Under the pieces are notes generated by a model. The model saw only the letters and a program-made list of their open reading frames with translations. It did no database searches and was not told where the DNA came from. Position numbers and translations under genes: made by a program. A stretch of 64,000 nucleotides of DNA, taken from Craterostigma plantagineum (Eukaryota > Streptophyta > Magnoliopsida > Lamiales > Linderniaceae). Below are positions 41,544 to 51,512 of this stretch, piece by piece. Positions within the stretch are counted from its first letter, which is position 1; every line of letters begins with the position of its first letter. The stretch is from NCBI GenBank assembly GCA_027422505.1, contig JAPQWV010000018.1:17626001-17690000 (forward strand). The letters are read 5' to 3'.

Positions 41544-43084
41544 AGGTGGTAAGTGGCGACACTCCTTAGTTTGCAGATTATACTAACTACCTTGTTGCGA
41601 GGTACCTACCTAAGGAGTACACTAGTCAGCAAAAGAAGAAATTATTTAGGGAGTTTCGTTCTCTTAAACATTCGTTTCCCTTTCGTTTATTAATTTATAC
41701 ATTGAGGACAACGTACGTCTTAAGTATGGGGAGGGAAAATAGGTTGAGAATGTACGTGAAAATTTTTTCATGACGTGTCCGTGAGCTATCAGTTCCGTTA
41801 GAAAGGCATGTATTATTGAAATCAGGCATGATTGTTTGCGTCTATCTCAAGTTGGTCTGCATTTTAATGAATTTTTTTCAGCGACTAGGATATGCATGAT
41901 TGATTGAACCGTGTCTGCTTGAATAGATAGTACGCTACTTTGAGATATTCGTACACATAACCCATTTACGTTGTGAGGGTTTGAGCCTGACGAGCTTATG
42001 TTCATTTTCTTGGTTGAGTGACTTGCCTAGTCTATATCTCTCTAGAACTTGCCTGTCTGATACGTGTTGAAAATATTTCTGGTGCGTTAGTGTGGAAATG
42101 ACGATGGCATTATAAATTAAGACCATGGCCAAATTTCCCTACCACGACTAATCCCCATAGTTAGCCACTTTGAGCTTGAGCCTATTCGTTTCGTACCTCG
42201 TAAATTATAGAAGTCCTTGACCCGAACAAACCTCCAGAGATCTCTTGAACCTGAGTTGATTAGAATATAGCAGAAGTTGAACTTGAGGGTTGTCTTATTT
42301 AATGTTCTTCTGTTATTCGTGAAATGACTCGATCCTACTTGACCGTTTTTTGAAATGACCCGATCCCTTGCATTAGCCTGCCCATAAACCTTTTGCAAGA
42401 TATAGATTTTGGTAATAAGTATCCCTAGGTACACGACATTCGCTGTGACGATGTATTCTTTGCGACAAAGGTTTAGGGAATAAGGACAGTGCACAAAATT
42501 AGCGCGTAACTAAGGTGAATGAGCAGAAAATGAAAGGGAACTGAGTTGAGAGGGTCGGGCAGAAAAGTCTAGGATTTAAGAGCAAGAATGTTGAGTCTTA
42601 TGTTGGGGCATGTGACTGTCAGTTTGATCATGCTATATTCTTTGATTTTTTGCTTGTGTATTAGCTTTAAGATTACGTGTTTCAGTGTCTATGCTTCTCA
42701 CATCGTTATTATTTGAACCCGTGTTGACCCAAAAAATCAAATTTACGCTTGCCGCCTTAAGTGGAAGAGATGCGATTAACTTGCAAGCCTATGGTAGGTG
42801 TTGGGCTAGTGCACGATTGGAGTTATTCACTGATATACTAGCCTATACACTGAGTGATTTGAGCGATTCCTTGTGAGGTATGAGGCTCGATTACCAGTGC
42901 TACGGAAGTTCAGGTTGATAGGTGCCGATCATTAGTGTACTGTTCATGATTGTTTGCTTGATTCCATTTTGTGCTTTCTAGCTATGATGATAAGTTGCGA
43001 ACAATTGTGTCGTTAGCTTGATTTGATGTCTTTTCTGACTTCTAATTTACTTGAGGAAAAGCAATGCTTAAGTGTGGGGAGCTT
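41544..43084 (+). other. Athila B pol remnant and 3' region
   Basis: The first ~120 bases continue pol after copia II: FADYTNYLVARYLPKEYTSQ can be read with one stop. The integrase is then absent: within ~60 bases the 3'-region phrase ATTGAGGACAACGTACGTCT and a G-rich tract (41722-41739) appear. 42110-42180 matches Athila 3' regions. 42316-42650 is a module also found in copia III. GAGGAAAAGCAATGCTTAAG and GTGTGGGGAGCTT (43054-43084) form the PPT before the LTR. Confidence 0.75.
42316..42650 (+). repeat. Module shared with copia III (copy in Athila B)
   Basis: It contains TGAAATGAC, CCCGATCCCTT, GGTAATAAG, CCTAGGTACACG, CATTCGCTGTGACGATGTA (42437-42455), CAGAAAAGTCT, GTTGAGTC and GTGACTGTCAGTTTGAT in order. 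The same words occur in the same order at 56678-57125 in copia III. No ORF spans it. Confidence 0.8.
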
Positions 43085-43205
43085 TGATAAACGTATTTTA
43101 ATAAGTTTTTGCAGTATTTATTTGGGGCAGTTTTGGAATCATTTTATGCATTTATTTGCTCTATTTATGCCTATTTTGATATTTCAGGACTTTAGGACAG
43201 CTATC
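43085..43205 (+). repeat. Athila B 3' LTR, first 121 bp
   Basis: It starts TGATAAACGTATTTTAATAA directly after the PPT and runs to CTATC, where gypsy C begins. The remainder of this LTR is expected right of gypsy C; the Athila LTR-end-like segment at ~47990-48300 fits. Confidence 0.75.
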
Positions 43206-43856
43206 TGTAATACCCGTAAAATTTTATTACGGGATTTACGACTTAATTAGCAGTAAATTAGAAATTTCGTTGGATTAATTAAATAAAAAAAGTTAGGATA
43301 TACGATGCTTCAATGCCTTTATGTGACTTATGTACTTATATGACTACATGATATGTGTTATGTGATAAATGACTTGTGAAAATATTAGGATCTAGGAAAA
43401 TTTGGGTAACATTTCAGTGTAGGTAAGACTTGAGAAACCTCGGTGAAAATAACTTTATACTATGAAGTGGAATTCGACCAATTGTAGTGAAGGACAATTT
43501 AGACTTCAGTATAGAAACTCGGACGATTCCTGAGAAAATGACTTCGATCGATTGAATACATGTAAAGTTAGAATTTTGGGTAGGTGATGACTTTTGCCGT
43601 TTTAATGAAATGCACGCATGATAGTGGGATCGAGCGATTACATATTACCAACTAGACTGAAATCGTGCGAGAATAGAAAATGGAAAACTCAGTCAACATA
43701 TACAATAAGACCAAACCAATCAGAATTCATGTGGGGTCATTGAGTAACTATAGTTATGTGTAATAAATATATGTGTATACATAGTACTAGGAGATAAATG
43801 AATACATAAAGTAATAAAATATTTGATGTGAGTAGAGGAGAGTTGTTACTTAACCC

Positions 43857-44138
43857 ATGAGGAAAAACACGTCACATAATTTGGTAACAACTTCTACACG
43901 GTTTTCTAAGCCCTCATCTTTAACTATTAGTTCCTTAAATAAAATAATCATGAGGAAAACCTTCGAAAAAGTAACAAATGAAGAAAATCCCATCACAGAA
44001 CGATTGAAACAATTGAAGAAAAGCAAAGAAAGGGGCACGAAACACTTTCTGATAGAGGGCACCCTTGAAAACCCTAGTTTAGTAAGGGAACTCGAGAACG
44101 AATTGAAGAAGCTTGGAGTAGGTGAAAATAGCACCTAA
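43857..44138 (+). CDS. Small ORF inside the gypsy C LTR (93 aa), uncertain
   Basis: ATG at 43857, TAA at 44136-44138. The product is polar, with an Arg/Lys/Glu-rich centre (ITERLKQLKKSKERG) and a helical C-terminus (LVRELENELKKLG). No family is recognised. A nearly co-extensive frame exists on the opposite strand, so chance is possible. Lying in an LTR, it would be transcribed only if initiation occurs upstream within the LTR. Confidence 0.3.
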   Translation: MRKNTSHNLVTTSTRFSKPSSLTISSLNKIIMRKTFEKVTNEENPITERLKQLKKSKERGTKHFLIEGTLENPSLVRELENELKKLGVGENST

Positions 44139-44479
44139 AACACGTGAGAATTATTATAGTTTATTTGCTTATATACTCTATGGTTGTATATGGGACCTTG
44201 AATGATTTTGTGCACATGGAAACCCTAATTTCTGGACTGACTTTTATGTAAATATTCTGTATGGTTTTATACCTGCATAAGTATAAAAAAATCAGCAAGG
44301 CTGAAATCATAAGGAGTAGAATAAGTTAATTTCAGGTAGTCAACTTTCGAACTTGTAGAAATTCATGAATATTTCGTGAGTTTTGGATATGACTGATTTT
44401 AATTATTTGTGGGTAGTCAATTTCATCATAGAGTAGGTATACTTTCAAGCGAGGCTACAATAATTGAGTAATAAGGCAT

Positions 44480-45410
44480 AATTCGGGCGATGGAGTAAAT
44501 TTCCAGAATTTATAATATTTTAATGAATCTTACATAGTAGGTCCGATCTACATTCGGGCGATTTAGTGATGCAGATTTAGAATTTAGTAGGTTTCGATCT
44601 AAGTTCGGGCGATTTAGTGAAATACAGATTTTAGAATATTTTAATATATCCAATAGGTTTCGGTCAAAACTGACATTTGACGAATTGAAGCGAACAATCG
44701 GTCAATTGATATTATATTATGCCTTGGTAATAAACGTTTCGTAGCAATGTGAAAATAGATGATGTGACTACTTACACATTTATATTTATATTTATATATA
44801 TAATAAGGTTTTTCATCGAAAGAACAAAGGTGACATCCACGTGGTGGGCAGACTAAGTTTCTTAACTTTAAGGTAAATTACAGTACATATGGGCGATCTA
44901 GGCGAATATAGGTCTTAAGATATTTTGATTATAATAATAAGGCAAATGAGAGGATATATGTTTGTTCTAGGCTATATTTGATTTTAGAATGACTAGGCTA
45001 TATTTTATTTGAGAATATTTTAATGAGTTTACCATAGTTTAACATTTTGCAATCGGGCGAATTGGATTATATACCTTTTTGGAATATTAAATAGTGTCCG
45101 CAATGAGTTTCGACCTATAAGTGAGAATCGCCGAGAAATATTGAATAGTTTCAGCAATATAGGTTTCGATCGATGCTAAGAATCGCCGAGCTGAGACATT
45201 CGGGCGATTGAGATCGTTTTAGCCCTTAGAATAATTATTAATTTTTGCACAACGAGTTCCGACCGATGCTGGGAATCGCCGAGCCGAAGTGAGTTTGGAC
45301 AATTAATTAAATCGGAAGCTCTCGGGCGATTTAGAATATTTCAGATCTTAAACTATTCTAATAATTTCAGTATGGTCTAATCATTTTCATTCGGGCGATT
45401 TTACTTATTA
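44480..45410. repeat. TTCGGGCGAT word cluster in gypsy C LTR
   Basis: At least eight occurrences of (T)TCGGGCGAT(T/G)(T/G)AG-like words (near 44482, 44551, 44598, 44887, 45054, 45200, 45320 and 45390), with irregular spacing of 50-170 bp. They interleave with a second word, GAATCGCCGAG. Confidence 0.7.
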
Positions 45411-46961
45411 GTAAGTATGACCAGGGAGTTTCGAGAGTTGACCAACCCTTTTTAAACGCAGCGAATCCAACTTTCGGGTGTTGACCATTTTAGTACGTGG
45501 ACTCATTTCAAGTATTTTTGGGCTTTAACATAATTTCAGACCCATTTCTTCAATAAAATTATTTACGAACCTCATATATTGTTAATACCATTATTGAGTA
45601 TTGATTTCACTTAGTTTAGAAATTGAGCAATATAGGGTTTTGAGTAAAATGAGCCTAGTCGAACAATTATTTTAGTCGAATTATTTAATTTAGGTACGAC
45701 TCTGACATTATAATATTTTGCCTAAGGCATCACGAAGTGGGGACTTACCAAGACAGTAAGTTTGCGTACGCTTGGACGAAAGGTAAGTGGAAATCGCAAC
45801 TACAACACATAATTTTTATGTGTATGAATTATGTGTCTATGTGCCTCTCTGATTTTATCTGAGTTCTTACGTGATTTATTTACGTTATATGATGACATGA
45901 GCATATGCACGCACGACTAGTATAAGAGTCAGGCAAATAGAGCGTGCATGAGTATAAGATCGCGTGAGAGCAATGTATATTTGCCGAGCTAGGCATTTGT
46001 GTCGACTCAATGATGAGTCACGGCTCTTCTATGCTACCATGGCGATTCACGATGTCGAATTACCTGATTCATGAAAGATAGGGAAAATACACCATGGCGA
46101 TTCACGATGCCGATTACCTGATTCACGATATGTAGGTGGATACCTTGTAGCGGGAGATGCAACCTGGAGGATGCGACTCGAGGGAATAAGCTGCACCGAG
46201 GGAACCTCGAGTGTTGGCGACCTCGTAGTAGGCTACCAGTCAGAAGCGCCTGCGTGTCAGACCGCATTGCGATGGAAAGGCGCCTTAGGGTTAAACGTAA
46301 TTTGTGTGCCGGGTTAGCCTCGCAACCGCATTGGGACTGAAAGGCACTATTAGCCTGAGTGTGGACCACATTGGGATGGAAAGACACCATAGGGTCAAGC
46401 ACAGATTGCGTACTCGGGTTTAGCCTCTCAATGTGTGTACTGCCACTTATTTATACCCTTAGGGGTCTGAGCTCTATGAATAGTGCATAGTAAGATTGAA
46501 ACCGAGGGCCCAATATGAAATGAGGAAATGAGAAAGTCGTGAGAAGTTAATAGCATTGGCGCGAATGCCTTTGCTATTTAGGTCACGTGCATTGCATGCA
46601 TGATTTTCACTTACTGAGCTTTATAAGCTCACTCCACGTTTTTATGTGCTGTAGGATCCCGCGATCACGGTACGTGATCATTTTCACGGCGAGGCCAACT
46701 TTTGAAGCTTCCGGGGGCTTTTGAGATGGAAGTGTGTGCATGGATGCGACCTTGTGGTGGCCCAGTAGATAGCTTTATTTTGACACGCTTGCGCACCTTT
46801 CTATGTTATTAGGACCCACGATGATTTTATAGACAACTTTACGATAGCTTTTTATAAAAGGAAAAATTGTATACGCCTTTTTGCACAATCTAGTTCTTCA
46901 CAGTAACATTAGTCACGTAGACTAGTTAAGAAAATAGTGGTGAGAGGCGGGGCGCCACAGG

Positions 46962-46973
46962 TGGTATCAGAGC
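46962..46973 (+). other. Gypsy C primer-binding site (initiator Met tRNA type)
   Basis: TGGTATCAGAGC two bases after the LTR end at 46959, continuing TTAGGATAT. It is the minus-strand priming site. Confidence 0.88.
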
Positions 46974-47100
46974 TTAGGATATAGGTTCTGCAAGTCCATG
47001 TACACACACTCAAAAGCACGGAAGCGCCTTGCTCGTATGTTTTTATGAATTTCTGGTATTACATGATTTATTGACTTTAAAACGTTAGGATAAAAGAACG

Positions 47101-47790
47101 ATGGGTAGAACAAGAAATGAGAATAGTGGGGGTGCAGATAAATGTAAGGAACCCGCAGCCCCTACTGATAGTCGGGATACGACTATTCTCCAACTCACGG
47201 AACTAGTCCGCCAACAATCTGCTCAAATTCAGCAACTGATCCAGCAACAAAACGGTGGCGGGCAATCAAGCAACGGATCCTCTAAGCCCAATAGAATCGA
47301 AATGATTGGAGAGAGATTTCGTAAACTTAAACCCCCAACATTCGAAGATGCTCTTGACCCAACCTCGGCTGAGGATTGGCTCTGAACCCTAGAAACTACG
47401 TTTCAACATAGCCGTACTCCTGAACCAGAAAAGGTCATGTGCGCAGGTTACCTGGTAAGGGGAAGCGCAGGTCACTGGTGGGATACCATACTAACTCTTG
47501 AAGATCGCGTGACAATGAACTGGGAGCGCTTTAAGGAACTTTTCAGAGGCAAATATTATACCGCTCCTGTTCGAGCTCAAAGAGCGAATGAGTTCATCAA
47601 TCTCCGCCAAGGGGCAATGACGGTGGCGAAGTACATCCGAAAATTCGAACAGTTGTCTCGATTTGCAACCCACATGGTGAGTACGGATGCGCTGAAAATC
47701 GAGCGACTTATTGAAGGCTTGAAGCCGGAACTCTATCACTACGTAAAACCAACCAGAGATAGAATTCGATTTCGTATGTGTGGTTTCTGA
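47101..47790 (+). pseudogene. Gypsy C gag, single in-frame stop, truncated
   Basis: The frame from ATG 47101 is continuous except for TGA at 47383-47385 (AEDWL*TLET). It has a Gln-rich N-terminus (QLTELVRQQSAQIQQLIQQQ), then the Retrotrans_gag core: PEKVMCAGYLVRGSAGHWWD, NWERFKELFRGKYY, and YIRKFEQLSRFATHMV. The capsid domain ends with LIEGLKPELYHYVKPTRDR and sequence homology is lost at ~47765. The zinc knuckle and all of pol are missing. Confidence 0.82.
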
Positions 47791-48720
47791 GACCTTAGGC
47801 GCCGAAAGCGTCTAAACTCGGGGAATTTCATAAGATAGAATGCACGTATAGGAACTACAGTCATATAACCATATAGTTGATTGGTTCGCTATTACGTAGG
47901 GTTGCTATTGCAGTACAAATGAGTAGCACGTATATTAGGAAATTCTACCTTGACTATGATTCGTATTGATTAGATAAATTAGATTGCATGAAGATGTAAG
48001 AACAATTCGTCCCGAGTATGTGTCTTGATCATGTCGTCGTCAACTGCTTTATCCTCATCTACTTTATTTGCGGTTAATTTATTATTTGCGTCTTTTATCT
48101 CTTTTAATCAAATCATTAAAACTATAAAAATTCCTTTCGTTTAAACTAAAATTAGAATTAATATCTTATAATTAATCGAGCTGTCTTCGTGGATCGATAC
48201 TCGGACTTCATCCGTTTTACTACTTGCACGACCAAGTATACTTGCTAGTATTTGAGCATGTCACTCGCCGTTAGTAATTATTGAATTTTAGATCTCCGCG
48301 AGCGTTTAGGGCGACAGCAAATTCGTAAGTTGGTAGGAAATTACTGCAATTTAGACTTAATCACGTAGGAGTGATTTTATTGTCTTAGCCGATAGTACCT
48401 AGCGGGATTCGAATCCTGAGCACACCTTTATTATCTGAAAGTACTCTCACCAGTTTTAGTCGTGTTCTTTGAATCGTTGCTATAGGATCAATCTGTTAGG
48501 ATTGTTCGTGATATAAACAACCTGCGTATTTTATTGAGGCTAGATATCGAGTCGATAGGTTATTACTAATAATATGTTTATTCCTCGTGTTCGATACTCG
48601 TTTACTCACTCTATTGCACTACAAACGATAGGTCAACTGCCTATCGCACGTTGGTGATAGTAATTAAGTATTCGTTTTATTTTATCACTTGTTGCACTTG
48701 CAATCTATATTAGCACACCA
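47791..48720 (+). repeat. LTR debris, including Athila-like LTR ends
   Basis: 48180-48260 reads like an Athila LTR end (CTTCGTGGATCGATACTCGG, ACTACTTGCACGACC, CTTGCTAGTATTTGAGC) and is probably the rest of the Athila B LTR. A second, weaker match (CCTCGTGTTCGATACTCG at 48585, TTGCACTTGCAATC at 48693) suggests another LTR fragment. No coding frames. Confidence 0.5.
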
Positions 48721-48764
48721 CGTGTCGATCAGAGAGCACGCACGCAGAAGCAGTAAAATACAAA

Positions 48765-49385
48765 AGAAGGAACAAAAGAAGAAGGAGGGAAGGAGGAGGA
48801 GGAAGAGGAGGAGGAGGAGGAGGAGGAGGAGGATGAGTAGGAAAAGGATGAGAAGGATGAGGGGAAGGAGGAGAGAAGGTGCAGGAGGAGGAGGAGAAGC
48901 GGAAGTGGGAGGAGGAGGAGGAGCAGAAGGGGGAGTAGATGAGGAGGAGATGAAGAGATGGAGGAGGACAATGAGGAGAAGGAAAAGAAGGAGAAGAAAA
49001 AGAGGATGAGGAGGAAAAATAGAGGAAAAGAAGGAGGATAAGGAGCATGAGGAGAATGAGAAGGAAAATGAGAATGAGAAGGAGAGTAGGGAGGAGCAGG
49101 AGCAAAACAAGGGGAAGGAGACTGGTGAAGAGAAGGAGGAGAAATGATAAGGAGGAAATAGGGATGTTCAAAGTTTGGATAAGGAGGAGCAGAAGAAGGA
49201 AGAAGGAGAAGGAGGAAGGGATGAGGATGATGAGGAGGAGAGGAGAGAGAAGAGAAGGAGAAAGAGGAGAAGGAAGAAAAGGAGAAGGAGGAGAAGGAAA
49301 AGGAGGAGAAGGAGAAAATGTGGAGAAGGAGAAGAATGAGGAGAAGGAGAAGGAGAAGAAGAGGAAGGAGAAGAAGTAGGTGCTA
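48765..49385. repeat. Purine-only low-complexity block (AGG/GAA)
   Basis: About 620 bp of almost unbroken A/G on plus, made of GGA, GAA and AGG units with little periodicity. Long frames on both strands (Arg/Glu/Lys-rich on plus, Ser/Leu/Pro-rich on minus, up to 236 codons) are composition artefacts. Such tracts can form triplex (H-DNA) structures. Confidence 0.9.
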
Positions 49386-50078
49386 GCGAATGGAAAACGG
49401 TGAGCCACGAAGAGGGCCATAATGGCTCTTCGTGATCGCTAGAAGGAAACAACGACCCTTCGATCGATGATAGTTATTACAGAACAGACGAGCCATTATT
49501 TCAGGCGAGGCAGTTAAGGAATGGTTATTACATATCCAAGCTATGGAGCGGTAACAACGATGGCAGGCATTCTAACAGTGATCTTATTACAGCTTCACTT
49601 GACGGTGACTTGTCGGGAAATTGGACGGGAAATCAGCGTGTGAATGGTAATAATAAGGCGATGAAGGGATGTATTGAATGGCCAAGAAGCTCGTCCGGGC
49701 AAAAGGGGAGCCTAAAGTCGAGGTTGTTGGAGGCTGGAATAGAGGGTCAGAAGGTGCAGTTGAGGCAGGATTTGAAGCGGAAGATTTGAAGAAAAGTATA
49801 TATATATATATATATAGATATATAGATATATATATGTTGAGAAAAAAAATAGAAATGCGAAGATATATTTGGTGCTCCTTGTATTATTGCATCCTTGTGA
49901 TGGTTTCTTGATTTAGCGAACGGAATGCACTTCTATTACTTCATACTAAGGGAGAATTCACCGGATTCCAGCCAGTTTCAAGCAGGTTGTCGGTCATTTT
50001 CTTTGGTATAACTGTAATTATGGTATCTTAAAAAGGTCAGCACTTTCCAATAAATTTACCCTGACGGCAGAGACGGTC
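49386..50078. other. Unassigned spacer with (TA)n at 49796-49835
   Basis: No gene was recognised. GAGCCACGAAGAGGGCC and its near-inverse GGCTCTTCGTGATCGC at 49401-49440 form a short inverted repeat. A TATATAGATATA microsatellite lies at 49796-49835. Confidence 0.5.
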
Positions 50079-50432
50079 GTGGTGGTGATGAAACCCTCCA
50101 TCTCCTCCAGCCAAATTCAGACCCTTGACTTCAATCATTTCATTTCATCATTTTCGCCGGAGAAACATGGATATCGTACTCTATCGACACACGCGCAGAA
50201 GGAAAAGACGAAACAGGTTATACCTTTCTCTTGTGTAGAATCTGACGGTCTGCCTCACTGCGTTGCTTCTCAATCAAAAAATTATTGCAAAGATGATCTG
50301 GAACGCATCAGACTGCTGCTTGGCCTCAGTAGCCGCCGTCTCGCCTTCGAAAGAACTGCCGTGTCCTCAGCTAAAAATCATGCTTGGTGCTGTTGGGTGT
50401 TTGTGCTCGGCCCGTATTTGCTAATGTCTTAA
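50079..50432 (+). CDS. Unrecognised ORF, 117 aa, possible host exon or relic
   Basis: ATG at 50079 (or 50088, reading KPSISSSQIQTLDF). The N-terminus is Ser/Thr-rich with few acids, plastid-transit-like. SRRLAFERTAVSSAK is followed by a Trp/Cys-rich end that looks like intron read-through (splice-like CTGAGGACACGG/GTGC contexts are ambiguous). It lies 250 bp left of copia III. No family recognised; it may be the first exon of a gene disrupted by that insertion, or a relic. Confidence 0.3.
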   Translation: MVVMKPSISSSQIQTLDFNHFISSFSPEKHGYRTLSTHAQKEKTKQVIPFSCVESDGLPHCVASQSKNYCKDDLERIRLLLGLSSRRLAFERTAVSSAKNHAWCCWVFVLGPYLLMS

Positions 50433-50681
50433 TCTTGTAAAAGAACAGATTTGAAGATTTCTCTATGGTGGGTTTTAGGATTTCCATCGTTGTCCCTGTG
50501 ATCCTCTTCGTCGCCATCACAACACAAGCGGTCATTTGGCTTCTGTTGCCTGAAAATGAAGACAATGGCGACTTCAACATGAAAACGCTTGCCAATATGG
50601 TGAGACAAAATTGCAATCTGCTCATATTCAACAAGATCGAGGTGGTGTGGATGCTAATGAACCTAAGCGTGAAATCATGGA

Positions 50682-51459
50682 TGTTAGTGTTGAGCCTTCA
50701 GCATTGGCAATGTTGGGGTAACATTCTAGTCAACATTTGCTGGCCGAGAATGTTCCCTATCTCAGTTTTATCTTTCATGCCCAAAACTTATTTTATTGAT
50801 GACGTGGCATTTTTCTAGCATTATGCAGGATATGGATAAGTGTTGGAAACGATCAAACCGTGTGGAAGAAGTGTGGATAAGCTAGAGCGAATTTAGGGAT
50901 AGAACATACCAAAAATAGAAGACTTGGAGCTCAAGTGAAGACCGAGCCTTTGGAGCTGACCAAGTTGGCTTCTAACTGTCACTAACGGATCAAATACACA
51001 TTGTGGGTAGTGGGAGTTAGTGGACATTGCTAAGTGGTTGTGGGAAGTCAGCCAAGTTCGAAGACGTATAAACAGAGACTTCCCGCGATCAGTTTGAATA
51101 AAGAACTTTTAACGAGCGAGTATCATCTTTGACGAGAGTTAGTCTAGCTTTTCAAAGGTCGAAAGATCTTGTAGTTTGCAGAATCCTTTTTGATTCGTAG
51201 TTCTAGGCTTGTTATTTGACTATCCATTTTGCTAGTTTGTAATTCATCTTTATAGTGGAGTTTTGCGCCTTGAGGCACGCAGCAAATTATTTGACTTGCT
51301 GCACAAAAATCATCTCTCGTGTTCGTTTCGTTTGATCACTAAGTTATTATGATTTCCGCTGTGCGTTTCTAAGTGAGTGTGAGCGTTAGCCCAACATCAC
51401 GTCCAATATCAGTTTACAACTTAGTGTGTTTTACATCCATTTGTACGGGCCCTCCTTCA
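50682..51459 (+). repeat. Copia III 5' LTR
   Basis: 778 bp, TGTTAGTGTTGAGCC to CCCTCCTTCA. It contains the AATGTTGGGGTAACATT palindrome at 50709-50725, and CCAACATCACGTCCAA near the end. Confidence 0.92.
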
Positions 51460-51462
51460 AAG

Positions 51463-51474
51463 TGGTATCAGAGC
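51463..51474 (+). other. Copia III primer-binding site (initiator Met tRNA type)
   Basis: TGGTATCAGAGC three bases after the 5' LTR end. Confidence 0.92.
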
Positions 51475-51512
51475 TTACGCTTGACATTACTAAGCACTGA
51501 AAATCCTCTACA

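Larger units (their letters stand above)
43206..46959 (+). repeat. Gypsy C 5' LTR (3754 bp)
   Basis: Its TG...CA edges and the PBS immediately after it define it. It contains dispersed TTCGGGCGAT words (44480-45410), GAATCGCCGAG words (45125-45285) and a segment with repeated CGATTCACGAT (46040-46130). Two opposite frames of ~93 codons overlap at 43850-44140. Confidence 0.75.
43206..47790 (+). mobile_element. Gypsy-like element C, 3'-truncated
   Basis: A long LTR (43206-46959) starts TGTAATACCCGTAAAA and ends GGGGCGCCACA. It is followed by the PBS and a Retrotrans_gag frame. Nothing of protease or pol follows, and no second LTR was found. The element breaks off near 47765-47790. It is probably a member of the long-LTR chromovirus/Tekay-like group, judged only from the LTR ends (…ACCCG…GGCGCCACA) and gag. 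It interrupts the Athila B 3' LTR. Confidence 0.75.
24114..48300 (+). mobile_element. Athila-type Ty3/gypsy element B (split by copia II and gypsy C)
   Basis: Own segments are 24114-28152 (gag, protease, RT, RNase H), 41544-43205 (a little pol, the 3' region, PPT and the LTR start) and probably ~47990-48300 (LTR end). Copia II sits in pol with a perfect AGGTG duplication. Gypsy C starts 121 bp into the 3' LTR. No 5' LTR or PBS was found left of gag, so the 5' end is truncated or replaced. The integrase is also missing. It is a different copy from element A. Confidence 0.8.

Noticed and set aside
46034..46402. Minus-strand frame of 122 codons in the gypsy C LTR
   Set aside because: Lies over an internal repeat with CGATTCACGAT units; no recognisable domain and no start context.
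46960..46980. TGGTATCAGAGC sequences considered as tRNA gene fragments
   Set aside because: They are 12-base primer-binding sites next to LTR edges at four elements; no cloverleaf around them.
48710..49420. Minus-strand open frame of 236 codons (Ser/Leu/Pro-rich) and several others
   Set aside because: Pure translation of the purine-only block; all frames are open because of composition.
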